Assembly (NCBI GenBank): GCA_964460305.1
Contig: CAYWRA010000017.1
Coordinates: forward strand, 1-35,326
DNA from: JAPLCX01 sp964460305
GTDB lineage: Bacteria; Auribacterota; Tritonobacteria; UBA1439
DNA: 35,326 nucleotides
Direction: 5' to 3'
In this document: in pieces, positions 7,949-13,500 of the stretch
Layout: each line of letters opens with the position of its first letter
How positions within the stretch are numbered: the first letter of the stretch is position 1
Notes under the pieces: model-generated
Told to the model about the DNA's origin: nothing
The model's input: only the letters and a program-made list of their open reading frames with translations
The model's database searches: none
Program-made: the position numbers and the translations under genes

Positions 7949-8464
7949 ATGAAAATAATACTCAGGAAATTACGCTGGGCGTTCATTCTATTTCTTTGTG
8001 CTTCGCTGGCAATTACTGTCTTCGGACAACAGCCGGGGGCCGGCAGATTCGGAGCGTTCATACTCGGATATCTCGTGGCATGTCAAACGAGCGTATTCCC
8101 CGATGCCGTGGCAAGGAGGTTCCGGTGGACCGCCGGTATTTTGGGACTTTGGGCTGTTGTTGATTTCTTCAGGACGATGGCTGATATGAGCGGCAAGTCG
8201 GCATACCTCCAAGCATTTCTTCTAGGCAACGGCGGATACGGGGCACTTGGAGCATATGAACCGTTCATGCTTTTTTATCTCGACCTCAATGGGTTCAAGT
8301 CGGTTACGGTTGGGAAGGAGAAATATGAAAAAACATTCAATCATTGGGGACTCGTAATCGGATCTATAAGCATGGTCCTAACCGCTGTCACGATGTGCGT
8401 CCCCATAATGCTGATAGGTTGTGCTATAGCGCTTATTGTCAAAAAGGTGAGAAGAGAGAGGTGA
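7949..8464 (+). CDS. Multi-pass membrane protein of unknown function
   Basis: 171 residues with an N-terminal hydrophobic segment (about 9-27, possibly a signal anchor), further hydrophobic stretches near 35-50, 60-76 and 95-112, and a C-terminal pair around 130-163, ending in a positively charged tail (KKVRRER). I do not recognise a family. It lies 51 bp after the broken secreted-protein gene on the same strand, so the two may once have been one unit. The ribosome-binding site is weak (CGGCCTTC before the ATG). Confidence 0.55.
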   Translation: MKIILRKLRWAFILFLCASLAITVFGQQPGAGRFGAFILGYLVACQTSVFPDAVARRFRWTAGILGLWAVVDFFRTMADMSGKSAYLQAFLLGNGGYGALGAYEPFMLFYLDLNGFKSVTVGKEKYEKTFNHWGLVIGSISMVLTAVTMCVPIMLIGCAIALIVKKVRRER

Positions 8465-8555
8465 AGTATTGACTCAGTCAAAGTGTTTGCCCATCAGCGT
8501 CTATCTGCGTTAATCCGCGGCAAAAAAACTCTCGGCTGTATCTAAAATCAACATT

Positions 8556-8582
8556 CAGGGCCAAACCCTGAATATTGAATAC
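8556..8582 (+). repeat. Left 27-bp direct repeat flanking the BrnT-type module
   Basis: Consists of a small hairpin (CAGGG-CCAAA-CCCTG) followed by AATATTGAATAC. The matching copy at 9221-9247 has the same layout and differs at three of 27 positions. Together they bracket the toxin/antitoxin pair. The sequence just before it (8490-8525) holds the GCGTTAATCCGCGG-type dispersed repeat. Confidence 0.75.
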
Positions 8583-8677
8583 TCGCAAAAAGTCCAATCG
8601 CTGTAAAAATAATCTAGCCCCCGGACTGCTGGCCCTCGCGTTAGCCCGTCGATTCGATAAAAAGACCAGAAACGGGC

Positions 8678-8706
8678 TTGAGATCAAAGACAGCCTGCGG
8701 TACAAT
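8678..8706 (+). promoter_or_regulatory. Sigma-70-type promoter directly abutting the brnT start
   Basis: TTGAGA (8678-8683), a 17-bp spacer and TACAAT (8701-8706) form a near-consensus promoter. A start point seven bases after the -10 box would fall on the GTG initiation codon at 8713, implying a leaderless transcript. No ribosome-binding site precedes the GTG. Confidence 0.6.
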
Positions 8707-8712
8707 CGGTGT

Positions 8713-8994
8713 GTGGAAATCAAATTTGAGTGGTATCCGGATAAAGAGACGAGCAATATACGCAGACATGGGATATCATTTAGCGAGGCGGCTACGGTGT
8801 TTGGTGATCCGTTGTCATGGACATTCCCAGATCCGGACCACTCCATAGGTGAGTATCGGTTCCTGACCATCGGCATGTCATCCTTCGGCAAAATGCTGAT
8901 GGTATCGCATGTGGATCGCGGTGAGAATATCAGGCTTATCAGCGCACGTAAAGCAACCAGACGCGAAAGAAGATATTATGAAGAAGAAAGATGA
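8713..8994 (+). CDS. brnT: BrnT-family toxin (type II toxin-antitoxin ribonuclease)
   Basis: A RelE-fold ribonuclease toxin of BrnT type, acting on mRNA in the cytoplasm. The 93-residue product starts VEIKFEWYPDKETSNIRRHG, the canonical BrnT N-terminus, continues with ISFSEAATVFGDPLSWTFPD, and ends with ENIRLISARKATRRERRYYE, which carries the conserved RxISARxA(T)xxERxxYE signature. The GTG start at 8713 gives the family's normal length. The open frame upstream has a low-similarity extension that I reject. The antitoxin gene overlaps its 3' end by 17 bp, giving the usual toxin-first order of brnTA-type loci. Confidence 0.88.
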   Translation: MEIKFEWYPDKETSNIRRHGISFSEAATVFGDPLSWTFPDPDHSIGEYRFLTIGMSSFGKMLMVSHVDRGENIRLISARKATRRERRYYEEER

Positions 8995-9217
8995 TGCTCG
9001 GCACAATGATGAGCTAAGGCCGGAATACGATCTTGCGAAGTTGAAGGGCGGCGTCCGTGGGAAGTACGCCAAACGCTACTGTGCGGGCACGAATCTCGTG
9101 CGACTGGAACCCGATGTCGCGCGGATATTCAGGAACGATGCATCTGTCAACAAAGCCCTCCGTTCTCTGATCAAAATCGCCGAGGCACGGGTCCCTTATA
9201 TCCGCACGGGGAAGTAG
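8978..9217 (+). CDS. Antitoxin partner of BrnT
   Basis: 79 residues starting at ATG 8978 inside the toxin gene, with AGAAGA upstream. It has the pattern DELRPEYDLAKLKGGVRGKY followed by a GTNLVRLEPDVARIFRNDASVNKALR segment, which resembles the C-terminal ribbon-helix-helix part of antitoxins that pair with BrnT. It is expected to bind and neutralise the toxin and to repress the promoter at 8678. The stop codon lies three bases before the right-hand direct repeat (9221). It is not a classical BrnA by name, but position and sequence type make the role likely. Confidence 0.8.
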   Translation: MKKKDDARHNDELRPEYDLAKLKGGVRGKYAKRYCAGTNLVRLEPDVARIFRNDASVNKALRSLIKIAEARVPYIRTGK

Positions 9218-9220
9218 CGT

Positions 9221-9247
9221 CAGGGTCAAACCCTGAAGGTTGAATAC
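9221..9247 (+). repeat. Right 27-bp direct repeat flanking the BrnT-type module
   Basis: CAGGGTCAAACCCTGAA plus GGTTGAATAC, matching 24 of 27 positions of the copy at 8556-8582. It begins three bases after the antitoxin stop and runs into the composite repeat that follows. Confidence 0.75.
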
Positions 9248-9375
9248 AAATTTTCAGTCCCCTCCCCTACCTTGAGCCCCCCTCCTAACCTCCCCCTCCG
9301 CCAGAGGCGGACAGGCATCAGAGGGGGAGGGAGTTGCTTTGTCTCTTTCCTCTCTTTTGCTCTTTGTGAAAATCC
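9241..9375. repeat. Composite dispersed repeat in the 9218-9625 gap
   Basis: Same module order as at 13415-13497: TGAATACA, a C-rich run, CCTCCCCCT...AGAGGGGGAGGG palindrome, then the complement of the ACAAAGAGTAAAAGAG unit (CTCTTTTGCTCTTTGTGAAA). Further on (9395-9460) are CAGTGCCCTCCC/GGGGGCGTGCC and CTGTGTCCTCTGTGG phrases of other repeat families, and near 9478 an AATCAGGTCAATCAGGCGCC phrase. No gene is supported between 9218 and 9560. Confidence 0.65.
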
Positions 9376-9560
9376 GGCATCCATTTTTTCTCAGTGCCCT
9401 CCCTCAAAGAGGCCCTTGGGGGCGTGCCGTCTCTGTGTCCTCTGTGGTTTTACCGTTTTCCGGTAAGATCGGTTCAGAATAATCAGGTCAATCAGGCGCC
9501 CAAGTCATCTGTGTTCATCCGCATTATTTTGTTGTGTTTTCGGCCCAACTGTATTAGTCT

Positions 9561-9598
9561 GACCAATATAAGTGGTCATACGACCAAATATGTTGGTC
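9561..9598 (+). promoter_or_regulatory. Two tandem 17-bp palindromes, probable operator of the winged-helix gene
   Basis: GACCAATATAAGTGGTC (9561-9577) and GACCAAATATGTTGGTC (9582-9598) are both inverted repeats of GACCA/TGGTC with a 7-bp AT-rich centre, and their centres are exactly 21 bp (two helix turns) apart. Between them TGGTC-ATAC-GACCA forms a third dyad. They lie just upstream of the chosen start of the winged-helix gene (9626), so autoregulation by that protein is the simplest reading. Confidence 0.65.
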
Positions 9599-9625
9599 AT
9601 GGCATCAAGTGAGGAGACAAGCCAA

Positions 9626-9961
9626 ATGTTGGAGCCATTGCTGGGACCGACCGCCCGGGAGCAGGTGCTCATCTTCATTCTGGCGAGGGGAGAAGCATAC
9701 GCGAGAGGTATTGCTCGGTTTTACGGCAAGGATCTGTATGCGTATCAGAAGCAACTCGATAAGTTGGAGGTCGGCGGCGTTATTGCGAGCCGGATGGCGG
9801 GTAAAACACGCCTCTATTCCTTCAATCCTCGATATCCGTTTCTCAAACAACTAACGGCGCTCCTTGCGAAGGTCCTGACCTTTTATGCCGCGGGAGATAG
9901 AGAGAAACTCCTCATGAACAGGCTGAGACCAAAACGGCGAGGCAAACCCCAGATGGTCTAA
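9626..9961 (+). CDS. Winged-helix DNA-binding transcriptional regulator
   Basis: About 111 residues. The N-terminal two thirds form an ArsR/MarR-like winged helix: LLGPTAREQVLIFILARGEA (helix 1-2), YARGIARFYGKDLYAYQKQLDKLE (helix-turn-helix, about 28-50), then the wing GVIASRMAGKTRLYSFNPRYPF. A C-terminal helix and a basic tail (RPKRRGK) follow. Similar standalone proteins often accompany nucleotidyltransferase toxins, but none is adjacent. I chose ATG 9626 because GAGGAG lies nine bases upstream; ATG 9599 would overlap the palindromes. The TAA stop is the first three bases of a dispersed repeat. Confidence 0.75.
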   Translation: MLEPLLGPTAREQVLIFILARGEAYARGIARFYGKDLYAYQKQLDKLEVGGVIASRMAGKTRLYSFNPRYPFLKQLTALLAKVLTFYAAGDREKLLMNRLRPKRRGKPQMV

Positions 9962-10061
9962 CCTGGATTATTCATAATGTTGGCAGTTTTGCATAACTAT
10001 TTGCGCTACAGTAAGTATTTATCGGCCGATCAAAGTTGATGAATAGATCAGGCTAAAGTCG
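9959..10061 (-). repeat. Copy 2 (inverted, shortened) of the ~90-105 bp dispersed element
   Basis: Begins with TAACCTGGATTATTCAT, whose first TAA is the stop codon of the winged-helix gene, then runs straight into the 86-bp core (9976-10061), reverse complement of copies 1 and 3. Compared with copy 3 it lacks about 58 bp, including one arm and the loop of the hairpin and the CCAGACTAGTCGGT segment. Confidence 0.8.
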
Positions 10062-10149
10062 AAGGCAAGCCGGAAGAATTCAAGCGATTCAAAACCCGCC
10101 TGTCGCGGAAGGAAACAACATTGGGGCCAGAAAAGCGGGAGGCAAAGAC

Positions 10150-10776
10150 ATGAGCAGCTTGGAAAAATCGGGATTGGAGATTGCTGCAAAATTGATGGCG
10201 CTGTCCGCGAGGACCGCCCCGAAGGCCGGTGGGATCGATCATATCCATACAATGCTTGCGGATGCCGATGAACAAAGATCCATCGCCGAAATGATGTGTA
10301 AAATCGGAGAGGAGCTTTGTGGCGCGCGACCCGATAAGAAGGTCGGGGAAGCAATACGGATGGATTGGGGAAGCGATGCAAAGGCCGTACTGGAATCCGG
10401 TCTTCTGATGCTCATAGGGGTCGAGGGCAGAAAGGTAATCGGCCTGGATTGCGGGGGTTGCGGATTTCCCACCTGTTCGGAAATGTTAAAACATCCTCAA
10501 GGGCCCCCCAATGGGAATAGCTTCCCTGGGCCCTACTGCATCTTCAAGGTGATGGATCTCGGTATCGCATCCGCGTCGGCGGTAAAAACCGCGATGGACC
10601 ATAACGTCGACAACCGCATGCTGTATAAGGCCGGGGGTGCGGCGTTACGACTGGGGATTTTGAAGCCGTGTGATTTGATACTCGGAATACCCCTATCCGC
10701 GACGGGGAAAAACATCTATTTCGACAGGGCGGAGAAACTTGAGGCCTGGAAAATAATCAAATCAGCAAAAACATAA
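10150..10776 (+). CDS. DUF2148 ferredoxin-like Fe-S protein
   Basis: A 208-residue soluble protein with the DUF2148 (COG4739) architecture: an N-terminal helical half (KLMALSARTAPKAGGIDHI) and a cysteine cluster, GLDCGGCGFPTCSEM followed by GPYC about 25 residues on, likely ligating an iron-sulfur cluster. The C-terminal part (MLYKAGGAALRLGILKPCDLILGIPLSATGKNIYFDR) is typical. The family is common in anaerobes and has no established function. GGGAGGC lies ahead of ATG 10150. It stands alone between a repeat copy and the GyrI-like gene, which suggests redox housekeeping under anaerobic conditions (inference). Confidence 0.85.
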   Translation: MSSLEKSGLEIAAKLMALSARTAPKAGGIDHIHTMLADADEQRSIAEMMCKIGEELCGARPDKKVGEAIRMDWGSDAKAVLESGLLMLIGVEGRKVIGLDCGGCGFPTCSEMLKHPQGPPNGNSFPGPYCIFKVMDLGIASASAVKTAMDHNVDNRMLYKAGGAALRLGILKPCDLILGIPLSATGKNIYFDRAEKLEAWKIIKSAKT

Positions 10777-10842
10777 CAGGGATTATCCAGCCACGCATCC
10801 GCGTTTATCAGCGTTAATCCGCGGCAAATGATCGGAGGCATT

Positions 10843-11454
10843 ATGGAAAAGGTTGACGTGAGAAAAGAATTCAAGGCGCTGTATCAACCCCCCGCGAAGG
10901 AGGTCGTGCGCGTCGAGGCGCCGACCATGAATTTCCTGATGGTCGATGGCGAGGGCGATCCTAACACCTCCCAGCAGTTCAAAGACGCCGTGGAAACCTT
11001 GTTCTCGCTGTCGTATACGATAAAGTTCATGATAAAGAAAGGCCCGGAAGGAATCGACTACGGCGTCATGCCTCTGGAGGGGCTGTGGTGGGCCGATGAC
11101 ATGACCGCGTTCGCGGCCGGGGCCAAATCCAAATGGAAGTGGACGATGATGATTATGCAGCCGAAATACGCGACGCGTAACATTGTTGTCGCCGCCGTCG
11201 CCACGCTAACGAAAAAGAAAAGTCTCGCGGCGCTCTCGAAGGCGAGGTTCGAGGCGTTTGCGGAAGGGATCGCCGCGCAAACGATGCACATCGGCCCGTT
11301 TTCCGAGGAGGGGCCCACCGTTAAACGGGTGCATGATTTCATCGCCGCTTGCGGCTGCAAACGCTCCGGGAAACACCATGAGATTTATCTCAGCGACATC
11401 AGGAGGGCCGATCCGAAGAAGTGGAAGACGATAATAAGACAACCGATGAGGTGA
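10843..11454 (+). CDS. GyrI-like small-molecule-binding domain protein
   Basis: About 203 residues of the GyrI-like / SOUL-like ligand-binding fold, without the AraC- or MerR-type DNA-binding domain sometimes fused to it. Recognisable stretches are KEVVRVEAPTMNFLMVDGEG, YTIKFMIKKGPEGIDYGVMP and LEGLWWADDM, and the C-terminal GPFSEEGPTVKRVHDFIAAC and KHHEIYLSDIRRADPKKWKT, which match the COG4832-type subgroup. The ligand is unknown. ATG 10843 has CGGAGG upstream. A GCGTTAATCCGCGG-type repeat lies immediately before the ribosome-binding site, and AAATGACAAATGCC-type repeats follow the stop. Confidence 0.83.
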   Translation: MEKVDVRKEFKALYQPPAKEVVRVEAPTMNFLMVDGEGDPNTSQQFKDAVETLFSLSYTIKFMIKKGPEGIDYGVMPLEGLWWADDMTAFAAGAKSKWKWTMMIMQPKYATRNIVVAAVATLTKKKSLAALSKARFEAFAEGIAAQTMHIGPFSEEGPTVKRVHDFIAACGCKRSGKHHEIYLSDIRRADPKKWKTIIRQPMR

Positions 11455-11516
11455 AATACCAAATCCCAATATTGAAAATGACAAATGCCAAATGACAAAT
11501 GTCAAAGCGCAATGAG
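11455..11516. repeat. AAATGACAAATGCCAAATGAC-type dispersed repeat, upstream of the RHH/RelE module
   Basis: Repeated ACAAATGCC/AAATGACAAATG units start just after the GyrI-like stop. The same family forms the perfect inverted repeat downstream of the module (12169-12226) and recurs at 19640-19764. The remaining gap to 11649 holds a nested hairpin (CCCGCC...CTGAG-CAC-CTCAG...GGCGGG, about 11526-11562). Confidence 0.65.
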
Positions 11517-11648
11517 GTGGGCCTACCCGCCGTACTGAGCACCTCAGCACTCCGGGAGGCGGGGCATCTGTCATTTCTCTTGTATTGCATTTTATTCTTT
11601 TGTATTCTATTAGAAGGATAGAGAAGCATATGTCTACGGAGGCCCGCC

Positions 11649-11888
11649 ATGTCCAAGACTGTGACGTTGAGATTGAACGACGAGACGTATCGCAAGTTCC
11701 GCCAGTGCGCGGAGAGCGATAACCGCCCCCTCTCTAATTTCATAGAGACCGCCGCCATCCGTTTCATAGAAGACAGCGAGTTCGTCGGAGAATTCGAGAT
11801 GAAGGAAATCAGGGACAACGCCGGCCTGAATCGCAGCATCAAGCGCGGCTTGCGCGATGCCGAGAAAAGACGAGGCCGCTTTGTCTGA
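11649..11888 (+). CDS. Ribbon-helix-helix (CopG-like) antitoxin
   Basis: 79 residues: an N-terminal ribbon-helix-helix (KTVTLRLNDETYRKFRQCAE, then NRPLSNFIETAAIRFIE) expected to dimerise and bind DNA, and a charged C-terminal tail (EFEMKEIRDNAGLNRSIKRG) of the kind that wraps a RelE-family toxin. The toxin frame begins inside its last 32 bases, a standard antitoxin-first operon with coupled translation. It likely autoregulates the pair. The start follows GGAGGCCCGCC. Confidence 0.85.
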   Translation: MSKTVTLRLNDETYRKFRQCAESDNRPLSNFIETAAIRFIEDSEFVGEFEMKEIRDNAGLNRSIKRGLRDAEKRRGRFV

Positions 11889-12162
11889 TTTCCGCATATT
11901 CGAAACCGCCGAATTTCTGAAGCAGCTTGGCAAATTCCCCCCCCCGGACGTCGCCCTTCTGCGGAAAAAACTGCGCGCGTATGTCTATCCTCAACTAAAG
12001 CAAGAGCCATTCTGGGGAAAAAACGTCAAGAAACTACAGGGATATTCCCCCGCCGTCTGGCGCTATAGGATTGGAAATTTCCGGGTCTTCTATGCCATCG
12101 AGAGGGAAAGGCGCGTTGTCGCGATTCTTACCATCGATCTTCGTAAAGACGCTTACAGATAA
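11857..12162 (+). CDS. RelE/ParE-superfamily toxin
   Basis: A 101-residue (from ATG 11857) or 93-residue (from TTG 11881) RelE/ParE-fold protein. Features are the N-terminal DFRIFETAEFLKQLGKFPPPDVALLRKKL helices, the strand WGKNVKKLQGYSPAVWRYRIGNFRVFYAIERE with the Y-R-x-R-x-G-x-x-R pattern typical of these toxins, and the final VVAILTIDLRKDAYR. Expected activity is mRNA cleavage on the ribosome or gyrase inhibition; the sequence alone does not decide which. It is paired with the upstream ribbon-helix-helix gene. Confidence 0.85.
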   Translation: MPRKDEAALSDFRIFETAEFLKQLGKFPPPDVALLRKKLRAYVYPQLKQEPFWGKNVKKLQGYSPAVWRYRIGNFRVFYAIERERRVVAILTIDLRKDAYR

Positions 12163-12168
12163 AGAGCC

Positions 12169-12226
12169 AATGACAAATACCAAATGACAAAAGGACATGG
12201 TGTTTTGTCATTTGGTATTTGTCATT
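12169..12226. repeat. Perfect 24-bp inverted repeat after the RHH/RelE module
   Basis: AATGACAAATACCAAATGAC plus AAAA (12169-12192) is exactly complementary to 12203-12226 around a 10-nt loop (12193-12202). It is built from the AAATGACAAA repeat family. It could terminate the toxin-antitoxin transcript and shield the downstream lipoprotein gene, whose ribosome-binding site begins just after it. Confidence 0.85.
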
Positions 12227-12241
12227 AACCCAGGAGGGCTT

Positions 12242-12406
12242 ATGAGAAGATTTATCGGAGTGGTGCTGGTCTGCGTTTTTCTTGCGGCGGTTTGCGGCTG
12301 TAGCGTGTTCAGCAGCAAGTCAAAAGACACCGGCAAGAAAAAAGAGCGCGAGGTAAAGGTGCTGGGGATACCCATCGTTCACACCAAGGAGAAGGTGGAC
12401 GAGTAA
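12242..12406 (+). CDS. Small lipoprotein
   Basis: 54 residues with an n-region MRR, a hydrophobic core (FIGVVLVCVFLAAV) and a lipobox ending in CGC, so the mature protein would start at the second cysteine (about residue 20) and be lipid-anchored. The remaining 35 residues are lysine-rich (SKSKDTGKKKEREVKV) and end LGIPIVHTKEKVDE. The family is unknown. The AGGAGGGCTT before ATG 12242 is a strong ribosome-binding site, so I place the start here rather than in the inverted repeat upstream. Confidence 0.72.
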   Translation: MRRFIGVVLVCVFLAAVCGCSVFSSKSKDTGKKKEREVKVLGIPIVHTKEKVDE

Positions 12407-12461
12407 GAGGGGGCGCCAAGATCGCCGCTAAGATCCGTCACCGGGTGACCTGTTTCAATTT

Positions 12462-12508
12462 GAGATTGCTTCGTCGTCCCGTACAATGGGACTCCTCGCA
12501 ATGACGGT
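12462..12508. repeat. GAGATTGCTTCGTC...CCTCGCAATGACG imperfect palindromic repeat
   Basis: GATTGCTTCGTCGTCCC and GGGACTCCTCGCAATGAC pair around GTACAAT. This resembles the CATTGCGAGGAG/GAAGCAATCTC family of dispersed palindromes known from many bacterial genomes. It lies between the convergent lipoprotein and hydrolase genes and may serve both as a bidirectional transcript end. Confidence 0.6.
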
Positions 12509-12542
12509 GTCGCTTATCTCTCCTCAACATCGTTTGTATCTA

Positions 12543-13319
12543 TTATAGATTGCGCGCAAAAAACCCGGCGGTTGTATCGATGAGCTCGCCTTCCCATCCC
12601 AGGCCGGCGAAGGTATGTCCCGCGCCGCGGACCATGCGGAGTTCGACGCCCCCCCTCCCCGACAGCACTTCCTCGTAAAGCAGCGCATTGTCCGGTGAGA
12701 CGCTTTTGTCCGCATCGCCGTGCATGATGAGGGCGGGGTGGCTATAGCCGCGCACGCGCTCCAGCGGTTTGAAAGCGAAGAGCCCGTCCAGGAATTTCCG
12801 GCTCAATGCGTTTCCGTGATAATCATGGACAGGGCGTTTCCCGAAGTCATGCGCGATTTCGGGAGTGGCTTTGGCGGTAAAAACCAGTTTGGGATCGGCG
12901 ACGGGGGCCCAGAGGACGAGGCACCGAACCTCGGATTCCGGCAGGCCGGCGACGCTCGCGGCGATCGCTCCCCCGAGGCTGTTGCCGAGGAGCCCGACGC
13001 GGTCGCACCTAACGTCTTTTCTACTCCGGACAAATCGCAATGCCTCCAGCGCATCGCCGATTTCACCCTCTATCGTCAGATCTTCGAACAAACCCTCGCT
13101 CTCGCCGCAGCAGCGAAAGTCGAATCGGAGAGTCAGGATCCCCTCATTGGCGAAGCGGCGGGCCGCTTTGACGAAGAGCTGGTGCGGTTCGGTCTTGTGG
13201 CCGGTGAAGCCGTGGAGCATCACGAGGGCCGGGAATGGCGGTCGGCGCGGGGATTCGGGTACGTGGAGCATCCCGAAGATCTTCTGGCCGCGATTTTGGA
13301 ATGTTACGGGTTCCTGCAT
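12543..13319 (-). CDS. Alpha/beta hydrolase (dienelactone hydrolase / esterase-like)
   Basis: A 258-residue serine hydrolase of the alpha/beta fold. The oxyanion-hole strand is VMLHGFTGHKTEP, the nucleophile elbow is GLLGNSLGG (serine at about residue 110), and the acid and base are likely in MHGDADKSVSP and GAGHTF near the C-terminus. The stretch TLRFDFRCCGESEG before the elbow is typical of the family that cleaves small esters. Substrate unknown. I start at ATG 13319; the longer frame to 13430 runs back through repeat sequence. It lies downstream of valS across a composite repeat, so it is probably a separate unit. Confidence 0.85.
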   Translation of the reverse strand: MQEPVTFQNRGQKIFGMLHVPESPRRPPFPALVMLHGFTGHKTEPHQLFVKAARRFANEGILTLRFDFRCCGESEGLFEDLTIEGEIGDALEALRFVRSRKDVRCDRVGLLGNSLGGAIAASVAGLPESEVRCLVLWAPVADPKLVFTAKATPEIAHDFGKRPVHDYHGNALSRKFLDGLFAFKPLERVRGYSHPALIMHGDADKSVSPDNALLYEEVLSGRGGVELRMVRGAGHTFAGLGWEGELIDTTAGFFARNL

Positions 13320-13414
13320 TTGATGGGAAATCCCTGACCCAAAGAAAGGGCCCCTTTGGGGCGTGCAATCCGTGGATAAAGCCGCTGCTTCTTCCCCGCT
13401 GTTTCCCCCAAATT

Positions 13415-13497
13415 GTGTATTCACCCCCACCCAAGCTCCCCCTTCGGAGGGGGAGGAGGTTACTTGATCCCTCTTTTACTCTCTGTAAAAATAGGAT
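13415..13497. repeat. Composite dispersed repeat between valS and the hydrolase
   Basis: TGTATTCACCCCC, a CTCCCCCTTCGGAGGGGGAG palindrome and TGATCCCTCTTTTACTCTCT occur in this order, matching the copies at 9241-9375 (same orientation) and 5608-5697 (opposite). The palindrome sits just beyond the valS stop and could act as its terminator. Near 13330-13365 lies a CCCAAAG..GGGCCCCTTTGGGG phrase that is also found in variant form at 5715 and 9405. Confidence 0.7.
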
Positions 13498-13500
13498 CTC

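Noticed and set aside
11526..11562. Nested hairpin considered as an integron attC site
   Set aside because: It lacks the R'/R'' core (RYYYAAC / GTTRRRY) and there is no integrase.
12169..12226. Inverted and tandem AAATGAC/AAATCCC arrays considered as a CRISPR
   Set aside because: The units are directly adjacent, variable and without regular unique spacers; no cas genes are present.
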